Assembly (NCBI GenBank): GCA_945939115.1
Contig: CAMEVC010000012.1
Span: 1-64,000 of the forward strand
DNA from: an uncultured Eubacterium sp.
Lineage (GTDB): Bacteria; Bacillota; Clostridia; Lachnospirales; Lachnospiraceae
Direction: 5' to 3'
Length of the DNA stretch: 64,000 bases
Shown piece after piece: positions 16,553 to 25,554 of the stretch (position 1 is its first letter; each line of letters starts with the position of its first letter). A program made the translations under genes and the position numbers. The notes beneath the pieces were generated by a model that was given only the letters and a program-made list of their open reading frames with translations, had not been told where the DNA came from and did not search any database.

Positions 16553-17986
16553 ATGGCAGAACAGGTTAAAAAACCTTTAAAAATTACAGAGACAGTTTTG
16601 CGTGATGCACATCAGTCTCTTATAGCTACTAGAATGACAACAGAGCAGATGCTTCCTATTATCGATAAGATGGATAAGGTTGGTTATCATTCAGTAGAGT
16701 GCTGGGGTGGAGCTACATTTGATGCCTCTCTCAGATTCCTTAAGGAAGATCCATGGGAGAGACTTCGTAAGCTTAGAGATGGATTTAAGAATACCAAGCT
16801 CCAGATGCTTTTCAGAGGACAGAATATTTTAGGATATAATCACTACTCAGATGATGTTGTTGAGTATTTTGTACAGAAGTCAATTGCTAATGGTATTGAT
16901 ATCATTCGTATTTTTGACTGCTTTAACGATTTGAGAAATCTTAAATCATCAGTTGAAGCTGTTAAGCTTGTTAAGAAGGAAAATCCAAAGGCACATGCAC
17001 AGATAGCATTAAGCTATACTTTAGGAGATGCATATACTCTTGATTACTGGAAAGAGACAGCCAAGAGAATTGAGGAGATGGGTGCTGATTCTATCTGTAT
17101 CAAGGATATGGCAGGACTTTTACTTCCATATAAGGCTACAGAGCTTGTACAGGCACTTAAGGAGGGATCTTCACTTCCTATCCAGATTCATACACACTAC
17201 ACATCAGGTGTTGCTTCAATGACATACTTAAAGGCTGTTGAAGCAGGTGCAGACATCATTGATACAGCTATGTCACCATTCTCAATGGGAACAAGCCAGC
17301 CTGCTACAGAGGTTATGGTTGAGACATTTAAGGGAACACCTTATGATACAGGACTTGACCAGAATCTTCTTGCTGAGATTGCTGACTATTTCCAGCCAAT
17401 GCGTGAAGAGGCATTAAAGAGCGGACTTATGAACACTAAGGTATTAGGTGTTAACATTAAGACATTACTTTATCAGGTACCTGGTGGTATGCTTTCAAAT
17501 CTTGTTTCACAGCTTAAGGATGCAGGTGCAGAGGATAAGTACAGAGACGTTCTTGAGGAAATTCCAAGAGTACGTAAGGATTACGGTGAACCACCTCTTG
17601 TTACACCTTCATCACAGATTGTAGGAACACAGGCTGTATTAAATGTATTACAGGGTGAGAGATATAAGATGATTACCAAGGAGTCTAAGAAGGTTCTTTC
17701 TGGTGAGTTTGGACAGACAATCAAGCCGTTTAATCCGGAAGTTCAGAAGAAGGCTATTGGCGATAAGGAACCTATTACATGCCGTCCGGCTGACTTAATT
17801 GAGCCACAGCTTGAGAAGTTTAAGAATGACCCGGTTGTTCAGCAGTACCAGCAGCAGGATGAGGATGTGCTTTCATACGCATTATTCCCACAGGTTGCTA
17901 CTGAGTTCTTCAAGTATAGAGAAGCTCAGCAGACAAAGGTGGACCCGGCTAAGGCTGACACAGCTAATAAGGCTTATCCGGTTTAG
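16553..17986 (+). CDS. oadA: Oxaloacetate decarboxylase alpha / transcarboxylase 5S-type carboxyltransferase
   Basis: A 477-residue TIM-barrel carboxyltransferase that takes the carboxyl group from oxaloacetate (or delivers it to pyruvate) via biotin. Motifs are VLRDAHQSLIATRM, the metal and substrate region ECWGGATFDASLRFL, the catalytic Lys in CIKDMAGLL, and the metal-binding IHTHYTSG. It stops after the conserved carboxylase region and has no C-terminal biotinyl domain, which matches the separate carrier upstream. Pyruvate carboxylase subunit B is an alternative name. The start is ATG 16553 behind AAGGAGG. It is the last gene of the cluster. Confidence 0.88.
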   Translation: MAEQVKKPLKITETVLRDAHQSLIATRMTTEQMLPIIDKMDKVGYHSVECWGGATFDASLRFLKEDPWERLRKLRDGFKNTKLQMLFRGQNILGYNHYSDDVVEYFVQKSIANGIDIIRIFDCFNDLRNLKSSVEAVKLVKKENPKAHAQIALSYTLGDAYTLDYWKETAKRIEEMGADSICIKDMAGLLLPYKATELVQALKEGSSLPIQIHTHYTSGVASMTYLKAVEAGADIIDTAMSPFSMGTSQPATEVMVETFKGTPYDTGLDQNLLAEIADYFQPMREEALKSGLMNTKVLGVNIKTLLYQVPGGMLSNLVSQLKDAGAEDKYRDVLEEIPRVRKDYGEPPLVTPSSQIVGTQAVLNVLQGERYKMITKESKKVLSGEFGQTIKPFNPEVQKKAIGDKEPITCRPADLIEPQLEKFKNDPVVQQYQQQDEDVLSYALFPQVATEFFKYREAQQTKVDPAKADTANKAYPV

Positions 17987-18052
17987 TCAGAATAATATCT
18001 TATGATATTTATGAATGCATAATATATCAGCTAATTGAATACAACAAGAATG

Positions 18053-18090
18053 AACTCAGGACAATTATTATAGTTGCCCTGAGTTTTATT
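18053..18090 (+). terminator. Terminator of the decarboxylase cluster
   Basis: AACTCAGG (18053-18060) pairs with CCTGAGTT (18078-18085). The loop can extend the stem through CAA/TTG. TTTATT follows. Confidence 0.7.
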
Positions 18091-18118
18091 ATCTGTCTCC
18101 AAATCCATATATTTTTAC

Positions 18119-18147
18119 TTGATATAAATCTGGAATATATGTAAAAT
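18119..18147 (+). promoter_or_regulatory. Promoter upstream of the 18182 gene
   Basis: TTGATA (18119-18124), a 17-base spacer and TAAAAT (18142-18147), 34 bases before the GTG start. Confidence 0.55.
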
Positions 18148-18181
18148 TAGACAGGATGAATAAATATAAAGGAGTACGGTC

Positions 18182-18802
18182 GTGATTAAATTAGAACGAT
18201 TTGAAGTTATGAATATGAATAATGCTATCAGAGGAGCAAGGAATCCTATGAATAGCTGGGACAGAATGGATAGTTATTTTGATGATAATGGTCAGTTTGT
18301 TTTTGGACCTAATGATCTGGACCTAGCGAAGAGATTATGCAAGGCGGGTTCTGACCACAGAAAGTTTATAAGACAGATATTTGTTACTGTGGATATCACA
18401 GCACCATTATATTGGTGGAAAGAGTTTGATACATATAAGGTTGGAACAGTTGCAAACTCTACAAGTACAATGCACAAGATTCACAGCAAACCTTTTGAGA
18501 TGACGGACTTCAGCACAGACCATATGACAGATGCAACACTTGAGATGATGCAGAAAAACATTGATTTTCTTGAGGGAATAAGAAAAGAATTTGTGGAAAC
18601 CAAGGATAAGAGTCTTTGGTACAGCATGATTCAGCTTCTGCCGGAAAGTTATAACCAGATGAGAACATGCACTATGAATTATGAGAATCTTGTTGGTATA
18701 TATTATTCAAGAAAGGGACATAAGCTTGCAGAATGGCATACATTCTGCGATTGGATTAAAGAACTTCCTTATTTTGAAGAGCTTTTTTTGGAGAATGAAT
18801 AA
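18182..18802 (+). CDS. Unassigned protein, possibly ThyX-like
   Basis: A 206-residue soluble protein. The central segment (IFVTVDITAPLYWWKEFDTY and then TVANSTSTMHK) and the later LLPESYNQMRTCTMNYENL resemble, in order and spacing, the substrate and flavin regions of flavin-dependent thymidylate synthases, including phage-type members. The canonical RHRxxSxNExSxRY motif is not present, so synthase activity is not claimed. The start is GTG 18182, with GGAG at 18171-18174 seven bases upstream. It lies 2 bases before an RpiR-family gene and probably shares its transcript. The ThyX link is my recollection of family resemblance only. Confidence 0.45.
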   Translation: MIKLERFEVMNMNNAIRGARNPMNSWDRMDSYFDDNGQFVFGPNDLDLAKRLCKAGSDHRKFIRQIFVTVDITAPLYWWKEFDTYKVGTVANSTSTMHKIHSKPFEMTDFSTDHMTDATLEMMQKNIDFLEGIRKEFVETKDKSLWYSMIQLLPESYNQMRTCTMNYENLVGIYYSRKGHKLAEWHTFCDWIKELPYFEELFLENE

Positions 18803-18804
18803 GA

Positions 18805-19728
18805 ATGGAAGAGCAGACTGATATTTTAAGCCTCATACGGAAACGGATGACACATTTAAGCAAGGGACACAAAAAAATTGCAGAATATATTCTTGCTAAC
18901 TATGAAAAATGTGCCTTTCTTACGGCTTCAAAGCTGGGAAAGGTAGTCGGAGTAAGTGAATCTACAGTTGTAAGATTTCCGGCGGCATTGGGATTTTCCG
19001 GGTATCCGGAATTTCAGAAGCATCTCGAAAACATTTTGCAAGAAAAAATTCACTCTTTCGACAAAATTGACGTTCTTAATTCACATATGACAACTAATAT
19101 GGTTCTGAACAATGTAATGTCAATGGATGCAAGAAAGATAGAACATACCCTTGAACATATTGATATTAAGTCTTTTGATTTGGCTGTTGAAGATATACTG
19201 GGGGCAGATAATATATATGTGATTGGTGTGAGAGCCTGTGAGCCTTTGGCTGAATTCCTTGGTTATTATCTTCGTATGGTTAAGAAGAATGTTCATGTTG
19301 TTAAGACTGGAAATGTTAATGAACTGTTTGAACAGATGATGCACATAGATGATAAGGATGTGGCAATAGGAATCAGTTTTCCAAGATATTCAATGAGGAC
19401 ACTGAAAGCCATGGAATTTGCCAATAACAGAAAAGCAAGAGTGATTGCGATTACAGATTCAGTACATTCTCCTATGAATATGTATTCATCGTGTAATCTT
19501 TTTGCAAGAAGTGATATGGCATCAATAGTAGATTCCCTTGTGGCACCGCTTAGTCTGATTAATGCACTTATAGTATCACTGTGTTTAAAGAACAGTAATG
19601 AAGTGGTAGGCAATATAGAAGAACTTGGCACAGTTATTGATAATTTCGAGTATTCGGGCAATGATGAGATTAATATGCTTGATGAGGATGTTATCATGGA
19701 ATTAAAGAATATGTCAGATAAGGTATAG
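18805..19728 (+). CDS. RpiR/MurR-family transcriptional regulator (HTH + SIS)
   Basis: A 307-residue regulator. The N-terminal helix-turn-helix (residues ~1-77, with ASKLGKVVGVSESTVVRFPAALGFSGYPEFQ) is followed by a sugar-isomerase (SIS) domain around residues 120-260 (ADNIYVIGVRACEPLAEFLGYYL, then DVAIGISFPRYSMRTLKAMEFA). Such proteins sense phosphosugars. No sugar operon is adjacent, so the target is unknown. The gene begins two bases after the previous stop codon. Confidence 0.85.
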   Translation: MEEQTDILSLIRKRMTHLSKGHKKIAEYILANYEKCAFLTASKLGKVVGVSESTVVRFPAALGFSGYPEFQKHLENILQEKIHSFDKIDVLNSHMTTNMVLNNVMSMDARKIEHTLEHIDIKSFDLAVEDILGADNIYVIGVRACEPLAEFLGYYLRMVKKNVHVVKTGNVNELFEQMMHIDDKDVAIGISFPRYSMRTLKAMEFANNRKARVIAITDSVHSPMNMYSSCNLFARSDMASIVDSLVAPLSLINALIVSLCLKNSNEVVGNIEELGTVIDNFEYSGNDEINMLDEDVIMELKNMSDKV

Positions 19729-19755
19729 GATGACAGATAAAAGAGAGAATTAATA

Positions 19756-20994
19756 ATGAGTCATGTAATAATAATAGGTGGAGGCGCCGCAGGAATGATG
19801 GCGTCAATAATCGCAGCAAGGAATAATAATAAAGTTACTCTTATAGAAAAGAATGAAAAACTTGGGAAAAAGCTCTTTATTACGGGCAAAGGAAGATGTA
19901 ATTTCACTAATGCCGGGGATGAAGAAGACATATTTGGGAGTGTAGTAACAAACAAGAAATTCATGTACAGTTCTTTCCGGGGATTCAGTAATTACGACTG
20001 TATGGGATTTTTTGACGAGCTTGGACTAAAGTTCAAGATTGAGAGGGGAAACAGGGTATTTCCGGAATCGGACCATTCCTCTGATGTCATTAGTGCGCTT
20101 TCAAGAGAAATGAAGAAACAGGGAGTAAATGTGTTGTTAAACACACAGGCTGTATCGGTTAATTCAAAGGAAGGAAGATTTGACAGTGTAGAGATAAGTT
20201 CAGTGTCGGGCAGGAGAGTAATCAACGCAGACAGTTGTATAATTGCAACGGGGGGCAATTCCTATTCTTCAACAGGCTCTACCGGTGACGGATACAGATT
20301 TGCCAGAGAGTTAGGACACAATGTGACAGAGATTCTCCCGGCACTTGTTCCGCTTAATGTCAGGGAAGAGTGGGAAGAACTTCTTATGGGATTAAGTCTT
20401 AAGAATATAGAAGTTACATTTTATGATGGAGACAAAAGATTATATACGGATTTTGGAGAAATGCTTTTCACCCATTTCGGTGTCAGTGGACCTGTGATTC
20501 TTTCTGCCAGCAGCGTGCTTACATCTGTTGTAAAGGACAGGCCTGTCAAGCTGTCAATAGACCTTAAACCGGCAATAACGCAGGAACAGCTTGATGAACG
20601 GATACTGAGGGATTTTTCCAAAGAACAGAATAAAGCGTTTAAGAATTCATTGGACGAACTTCTGCCTAAAAAACTTATTCCGGTTATTGTTATGTTGTCA
20701 GGAATTAAGCCGGATAAAAGGGTGAATGAGATTACAAGGCAGGAAAGACAGGGACTTGTCAAGCTTTTGAAGAATCTGGAGATGACTGTGACATCAACGA
20801 GAGGCTTTAATGAGGCAATTATTACACATGGCGGTGTTAATGTTAAGGAAATCAATCCATCCACCATGGAGTCAAAGATTGTGAAAAATGTATACTTTGC
20901 AGGAGAGGTTCTTGATGTGGATGCAGTCACAGGCGGGTTTAATCTGCAGGTTGCATGGTCAACTGCATTTGCGGCAGCAAGCCATCTTGCATGA
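19756..20994 (+). CDS. FAD-dependent oxidoreductase, HI0933/BaiN family
   Basis: A 412-residue flavoprotein. The N-terminal Rossmann motif VIIIGGGAAGMMASIIAA is followed by the family signature GKGRCNFTNAG. A second glycine-rich stretch, CIIATGGNSYSSTGSTGDGYRFA, and the C-terminal YFAGEVLDVDAVTGGFNLQVAWSTAFAAA complete the fold. Family members are variously annotated (BaiN-like, aminoacetone-oxidase-like) and the substrate is not established. It is followed by cmk, a neighbourship common in Clostridia. The start is ATG 19756 with a weak ribosome binding site (AGAGAG). Confidence 0.85.
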   Translation: MSHVIIIGGGAAGMMASIIAARNNNKVTLIEKNEKLGKKLFITGKGRCNFTNAGDEEDIFGSVVTNKKFMYSSFRGFSNYDCMGFFDELGLKFKIERGNRVFPESDHSSDVISALSREMKKQGVNVLLNTQAVSVNSKEGRFDSVEISSVSGRRVINADSCIIATGGNSYSSTGSTGDGYRFARELGHNVTEILPALVPLNVREEWEELLMGLSLKNIEVTFYDGDKRLYTDFGEMLFTHFGVSGPVILSASSVLTSVVKDRPVKLSIDLKPAITQEQLDERILRDFSKEQNKAFKNSLDELLPKKLIPVIVMLSGIKPDKRVNEITRQERQGLVKLLKNLEMTVTSTRGFNEAIITHGGVNVKEINPSTMESKIVKNVYFAGEVLDVDAVTGGFNLQVAWSTAFAAASHLA

Positions 20995-21033
20995 AATCAT
21001 TAAATTCGAATAAGAGAAAAAGGAGATAAATAT

Positions 21034-21705
21034 ATGAGTTCAATAGCAATTGACGGACCTGCCGGAGCAGGAAAAAGCACAATAGCAAAGCTTTTAGCAA
21101 AGGAGCTGGGCTATGTATATGTAGATACAGGTGCCATGTACAGGGCTATGGCTGTGTATTTTTCGCAGAATAATATTAACCCTGAGGATGAGGCGGCTAT
21201 TAATGCTTCAGTTGATAAGATAGACATTGATATTGAGTATCAGGATGGCGTGCAGCAGGTAATTCTCAATGGAGAAAATGTAACATCACTTCTTAGAACT
21301 GAACAGACAGGGAAAATGGCGTCTAAGACAAGCAAATATGCGTCAGTAAGGACAAAGCTTGTGGCACTTCAGCGGGGACTTGCAGAAAAGACAGATGTTA
21401 TCATGGATGGAAGAGATATTGGAACAACAGTGCTTCCTGATGCATTTGTAAAAATTTATCTCACAGCCAGTTCCGATGCAAGAGCTACGAGAAGATATGA
21501 AGAACTTAAGGCAAAGGGTGAGGAATGCAGCTTTGATTCAATCAAAGAAGATATTGAAAAGCGCGACTATGAGGATATGCACAGGGAAATATCACCATTA
21601 AAGCAGGCTTCGGATGCGATGCTTGTAGACACATCCGATATGGATATAGAGCAGGTTGTTTCTGCTATAAGAAAGATTATTGATGACAAGAAGGCGGGAA
21701 AGTAA
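21034..21705 (+). CDS. cmk: (d)CMP kinase
   Basis: A 223-residue P-loop kinase that phosphorylates CMP and dCMP. It has the Walker A motif GPAGAGKSTIAK at residues ~7-18, YVDTGAMYRA, and DGRDIGTTVLPDA. The length is typical. The start is ATG 21034 behind AAGGAG. Its TAA stop directly abuts the TTG start of ispH. Confidence 0.95.
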   Translation: MSSIAIDGPAGAGKSTIAKLLAKELGYVYVDTGAMYRAMAVYFSQNNINPEDEAAINASVDKIDIDIEYQDGVQQVILNGENVTSLLRTEQTGKMASKTSKYASVRTKLVALQRGLAEKTDVIMDGRDIGTTVLPDAFVKIYLTASSDARATRRYEELKAKGEECSFDSIKEDIEKRDYEDMHREISPLKQASDAMLVDTSDMDIEQVVSAIRKIIDDKKAGK

Positions 21706-22569
21706 TTGAAAGAAGTTATACTTGCCAAGTCGGCAGGATTTTGTTTTGGAGTGCAGCGTGCCATGAATACTGTTTATTCGGAGGCTGACAAGAAAAATGT
21801 ATACACATACGGACCGATAATTCACAATACAGAGGTTGTAAAAGACCTTGAGAGTAAGGGGATTTACGCAATAGATGATATTTACCAGATACCAGACCCA
21901 CAGAATTCCACTGTTATTATAAGGTCACATGGAGTTTCAAAGGAGGTGTATGAGTCTATTAAGAACAGTGGAGCATCTATTGTAGATGCCACCTGTCCAT
22001 TTGTGCTGAAGATTCATAAGATTGTTAAGGATGCAAGTGCTGCAGGAGACCAGATCGTTATAATTGGCAATGAGAATCATCCGGAAGTTGAGGGCATAAT
22101 GGGATGGTCGGACAGCCCTGTTTATGTAGTTGATTCAGTGGAAAAAGCTTTAAATTTAGAGCTTGACAGCAGCAGGAAGGTGTGTGTGGTATCCCAGACG
22201 ACATTTAATTACAAGAAATTTCAAGAATTAGTTGAAATTATATTGAAAAAAGAGTACAATGTTTGCATTAGTAATACGATATGTAATGCAACTGAGGAGC
22301 GTCAGAGTGAGGCGAGACGTATTGCCAGAAGAGCTGATGCTATGATTGTTATAGGGGACAGCAGTAGTTCAAACACTCGTAAACTGTATGAAATTTGCAA
22401 GACAGAATGTCAGAAAACCTTTTACATTCAGACTCTTAGCGGCCTTGAGCTAGAGAAGCTCGAATCATCAGACTGCATAGGTATTACAGCAGGGGCATCA
22501 ACCCCAAACAATATCATTGAGGAGGTTTATACTAATGTCAGAAGAAAGCTTTGCACAGATGTTAGATAA
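21706..22569 (+). CDS. ispH: 4-hydroxy-3-methylbut-2-enyl diphosphate reductase
   Basis: A 287-residue iron-sulfur enzyme of the final MEP-pathway step, giving IPP and DMAPP. The three cluster cysteines appear in AGFCFGV (Cys13), DATCPFV and SNTICNATEERQ. The catalytic Glu and His surroundings (NENHPEVEGI) are also present. It starts with TTG immediately after the cmk stop, with GGCGGGAAAG acting as a weak ribosome binding site. Its last 35 bases overlap the S1-domain gene in another frame. In many clostridia these two genes are fused; here they are separate but overlapping. Confidence 0.93.
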   Translation: MKEVILAKSAGFCFGVQRAMNTVYSEADKKNVYTYGPIIHNTEVVKDLESKGIYAIDDIYQIPDPQNSTVIIRSHGVSKEVYESIKNSGASIVDATCPFVLKIHKIVKDASAAGDQIVIIGNENHPEVEGIMGWSDSPVYVVDSVEKALNLELDSSRKVCVVSQTTFNYKKFQELVEIILKKEYNVCISNTICNATEERQSEARRIARRADAMIVIGDSSSSNTRKLYEICKTECQKTFYIQTLSGLELEKLESSDCIGITAGASTPNNIIEEVYTNVRRKLCTDVR

Positions 22570-23677
22570 CGAAGAATGGAAGGAAATTCATACAGGGGAG
22601 ATTGTAGACGGTACTGTTATTGATGTTAAGGAAGACCTTATTGTCCTTAATATCGGTTATAAAGCTGATGGAATTATTACCCGTGCAGAGTATACATCAA
22701 CTCCTGGAGTTGATCTTACTACTGTAGTCTCAGTTGGAGATGAGATGAAGGCTAAAGTACTCAAGAATAATGATGGAGAGGGACAGGTTCTTCTTACATA
22801 CAGAAAGCTTGTTGCTGACAATGGCAATAAGAAGCTTGAGGATGCATTTAACAGCAAGGAGCCTATCACAGGTGTTGCTAAGAATATTAAGGGTGGTCTT
22901 GAGGTTATCGTTGACGAGGCAAGAGTATTTATTCCTGCAAGTCTTATCTCAGATACATTTGTTAAGGATTTATCTGTATATAATGGCAAGGAAGTTACAT
23001 TTGTTATCACTGAGTATGATCCTAAGAACAGAAAGATTATCGGTGACTGCAAGCAGCTTATTGTTGCACAGAAGAAAGCAGCAGCAGAGGCAGTTCTTTC
23101 TAAGATTCATGAGGGAGATACAATTGAAGGTACAGTTAAGAATGTTACAGACTTCGGTGCTTTCATTGACTTAGGCGGAGTTGATGGTCTTCTTCACATT
23201 TCAGAGATGTCTTGGGGAAGAACAGAGAATCCTAAGAAGATATATAAGGTTGGAGATTCAGTTAAGTGCTTTATCAAGGAGATTAATGGAGATAAAATTG
23301 CACTTTCTGTTAAGTATCCTGATCTTAATCCATGGAATGATGCAGCAGTTAAGTATGCTGTTGGCAATGTTGTTAAGGGAACAGTTGCAAGAATGACAGA
23401 TTTCGGTGCATTTGTGCAGTTAGAAGAGGGAATTGATGCCTTACTTCATGTTTCTCAGATTTCTAAGGAGCATATTGAGAAGCCTTCAGATGTGCTTTCA
23501 ATTGGACAGGAGATTGAGGCTAAGGTTGTAGATCTTAATGAGGCTGATAAGAAGATAAGCTTAAGTATTAAGGCTTTACTCGCTGACAACGAGCCAGAGG
23601 CAGCAGAAGTAGCTGATGAGGCAGAAACAGCAGTGGAGAATGAGGCAGTAGAAGAGACTCCTGCAACAGAAGAGTAA
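22535..23677 (+). CDS. S1 RNA-binding domain protein (ribosomal protein S1-like)
   Basis: A 380-residue protein with four S1 domains, starting near residues 16, 106, 190 and 275. The last two are the most canonical (GTVKNVTDFGAFIDLGGVDG and GTVARMTDFGAFVQLEEGID). It probably binds mRNA or the ribosome. The acidic C-terminus is low-complexity. The start is ATG 22535, behind GAGGAGG at 22519-22525 inside ispH, which gives a 35-base overlap and probably translational coupling. A strong terminator follows. Confidence 0.88.
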   Translation: MSEESFAQMLDNEEWKEIHTGEIVDGTVIDVKEDLIVLNIGYKADGIITRAEYTSTPGVDLTTVVSVGDEMKAKVLKNNDGEGQVLLTYRKLVADNGNKKLEDAFNSKEPITGVAKNIKGGLEVIVDEARVFIPASLISDTFVKDLSVYNGKEVTFVITEYDPKNRKIIGDCKQLIVAQKKAAAEAVLSKIHEGDTIEGTVKNVTDFGAFIDLGGVDGLLHISEMSWGRTENPKKIYKVGDSVKCFIKEINGDKIALSVKYPDLNPWNDAAVKYAVGNVVKGTVARMTDFGAFVQLEEGIDALLHVSQISKEHIEKPSDVLSIGQEIEAKVVDLNEADKKISLSIKALLADNEPEAAEVADEAETAVENEAVEETPATEE

Positions 23678-23699
23678 TATAATTATAATATGATTAATT

Positions 23700-23746
23700 A
23701 AGGCGCAGTTGTTAACGGTATCAATCGTAAACAACTGCGCCTTTTT
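23700..23746 (+). terminator. Terminator of the cmk-ispH-S1 operon
   Basis: A 14-bp stem, AAGGCGCAGTTGTT (23700-23713) and AACAACTGCGCCTT (23730-23743), with a T5 tail. Confidence 0.9.
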
Positions 23747-23768
23747 GTGGGGTTACGACCAGGCAGGT

Positions 23769-25166
23769 TTATATGCGTGATTCAAAGTATACATATGTAT
23801 CGTCTTTGCCGGATTTAGGCATACATGAGGATAAGAGTTTTAGTGACTTGGTGTTTTCGAGATAGCATTTTGCGTGAATCACTGAAAGCCGCAGACTGTA
23901 CAGTCCTTCGTTAATTACAGCTTCAAGGGCTTCTCTTGCGAATCCTTTTCCTTCATATCCTTTTAACAGACGGATACCTACCTGCGCACCGCCATGGTAG
24001 TCAAAGTCATACAGCAGTATTTCACCAATGAATTTCCCATCTGAATGAATTCCCCAATTAACAGCCGTTTTACTCTGGAAATCTTCCTTCGTCACATTAA
24101 TAAAGTAATTCTCATCAGGACATGGACAGTCCAGACGGTAATCATATCCCCAGTAACGGTTTCTTTCATCATCCAGACAGAGGTGGTTATAACTGGTTTT
24201 ATCTGTTTCATCTATTGCGGACAGTGTAAGATGAGTTGTACTTATTTCTGGGATAGTATTCCAGACATTAAGCTCTGTATGAACATATACATTATATTTT
24301 CTGAGCATGAATTTAGGCCTGTACTGCAGTTTAGAACGGCGCAGCCCCCTGTCTCCGGCATCTTCCTCACGGTTTATATAACGGACTCCATTGCAGAAAC
24401 AAGAGGTGAAAGCCTGAACTGTGGCAGGGTAAATTCCCTCGTATTCATGCAGCGCTTTTTCTATGTGTATTATCATTGTATCGCCGCATATTTCTCCAAG
24501 AGATACTGATATAATTTCTCCATGGTATTTCATGCATCCGGCGCAGGCCCAGAATAGATTTTTCTTTAACAGAAGATTTATGGCATATTTAAGTTCAGCA
24601 GCGGCTTCTTTACTCTTTTGAGCAGAATTGTAGGAAAAACGCTCGAAAAAGCGATGGAGCAGAGGGATATCTGTTTCTGTAAGAATATGCCATTCTGCTT
24701 CCGGGTATGTGTTCCGAAATCTGTTGATATGATTTCTCTGCCCTGAATAATGCTTTCCGGCAAACTGGGAAAGATCATCAGCTCTATAAATGTAATCATC
24801 ATCGAAAACAGAGGATTCCGTCTGCAGGGAACGGTATCTTGATGCCAGTGTACTTAATTGTGATTCAGGAACAGCACAGAAAATCATTGGTATGTAGTGT
24901 TCCATGCAGTAGTGTTCTATCTGCGAAAGAGCGCCTTCAATATCGCTATCCTCCTCACAGGGTAGGGGATAATCAAAGCGGGTTGCACCTTTAAAATTAT
25001 TTTTAACAATCACGCATCCGTTGGAAAATGCAACTTCAGGGTGCAGATAGTTTTTCCACATCAGCTTCATACCAAGGGAATAGTCGCTGATTCGGTAATC
25101 ACAATAGCGGTATGCCTGACATATTTTCTTAATGTTCTTGGAATTAATTGTAGTGAAATTAAGCAT
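23769..25166 (-). CDS. DUF2156-type acyltransferase fused to a GNAT acetyltransferase
   Basis: A 465-residue protein with two acyltransferase-like halves. Residues 1 to ~300 resemble DUF2156, the fold of phosphatidylglycerol lysyltransferase catalytic domains (SGQRNHINRFRNTYP and GEIISVSLGEICGDTMIIHIEKA). From about residue 310 a RimJ/RimL-like GNAT domain follows (GEILLYDFDYHGGAQVGIRLLKGYEGKGFAREALEAVI). No membrane segment is seen, so lipid lysylation is unlikely. The start is ATG 25166 behind AGAGGT, within the longer open frame from 25196. The substrate is unknown. Confidence 0.75.
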   Translation of the reverse strand: MLNFTTINSKNIKKICQAYRYCDYRISDYSLGMKLMWKNYLHPEVAFSNGCVIVKNNFKGATRFDYPLPCEEDSDIEGALSQIEHYCMEHYIPMIFCAVPESQLSTLASRYRSLQTESSVFDDDYIYRADDLSQFAGKHYSGQRNHINRFRNTYPEAEWHILTETDIPLLHRFFERFSYNSAQKSKEAAAELKYAINLLLKKNLFWACAGCMKYHGEIISVSLGEICGDTMIIHIEKALHEYEGIYPATVQAFTSCFCNGVRYINREEDAGDRGLRRSKLQYRPKFMLRKYNVYVHTELNVWNTIPEISTTHLTLSAIDETDKTSYNHLCLDDERNRYWGYDYRLDCPCPDENYFINVTKEDFQSKTAVNWGIHSDGKFIGEILLYDFDYHGGAQVGIRLLKGYEGKGFAREALEAVINEGLYSLRLSVIHAKCYLENTKSLKLLSSCMPKSGKDDTYVYFESRI

Positions 25167-25204
25167 GGTCACCTCTTGTATATCAAATATTTGCATTAGT
25201 GTTT

Positions 25205-25254
25205 TGAAAAACGCTTCTTATGGCAGACTGTTAATCTGCCGCAAGAAGCGTTTT
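25205..25254 (-). terminator. Terminator of the 25279 gene
   Basis: AAAACGCTTCTT (25208-25219) and AAGAAGCGTTTT (25243-25254) enclose an inner GGCAGA/TCTGCC stem, giving a long, nearly symmetrical hairpin. It lies just past the stop of the small minus-strand membrane gene. Confidence 0.8.
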
Positions 25255-25278
25255 CATAACAAATATGTATTATCAGTA

Positions 25279-25554
25279 CTAAATGATGTTGCCAATAATG
25301 CACATGATGGCACCGACAACCAGGAGAGTGCCTGACATTCCGTGTCCAAGTAAAGCAGGATTAAACATATCTGTGCGAATGCCGCCATCAGCAGACTGAT
25401 GTTTCATGTCAACTGTACCTGTTATATATGCAGCAACAAACGCTATGGTTGTTATAATGCCTGTTACGATTACAGCCGGCATTGCAGACAGGGCATAGTG
25501 AACAAGCATAGCTACAATACCTGCAACGGTAAGTAAAAGTGAAGCCATTCCCAT
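25279..25554 (-). CDS. Small hypothetical membrane protein
   Basis: A 91-residue protein with three hydrophobic segments: one from residue 3, a second around AVIVTGIITTIAFVAAYI, and a third at the C-terminus (GTLLVVGAIMCIIGNII). A polar loop rich in Asp and Gly lies between the second and third. No family is recognised. The start is ATG 25554 with a good AAAGGAGGTG site. It has its own terminator, which suggests an independent transcript. Confidence 0.7.
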   Translation of the reverse strand: MGMASLLLTVAGIVAMLVHYALSAMPAVIVTGIITTIAFVAAYITGTVDMKHQSADGGIRTDMFNPALLGHGMSGTLLVVGAIMCIIGNII

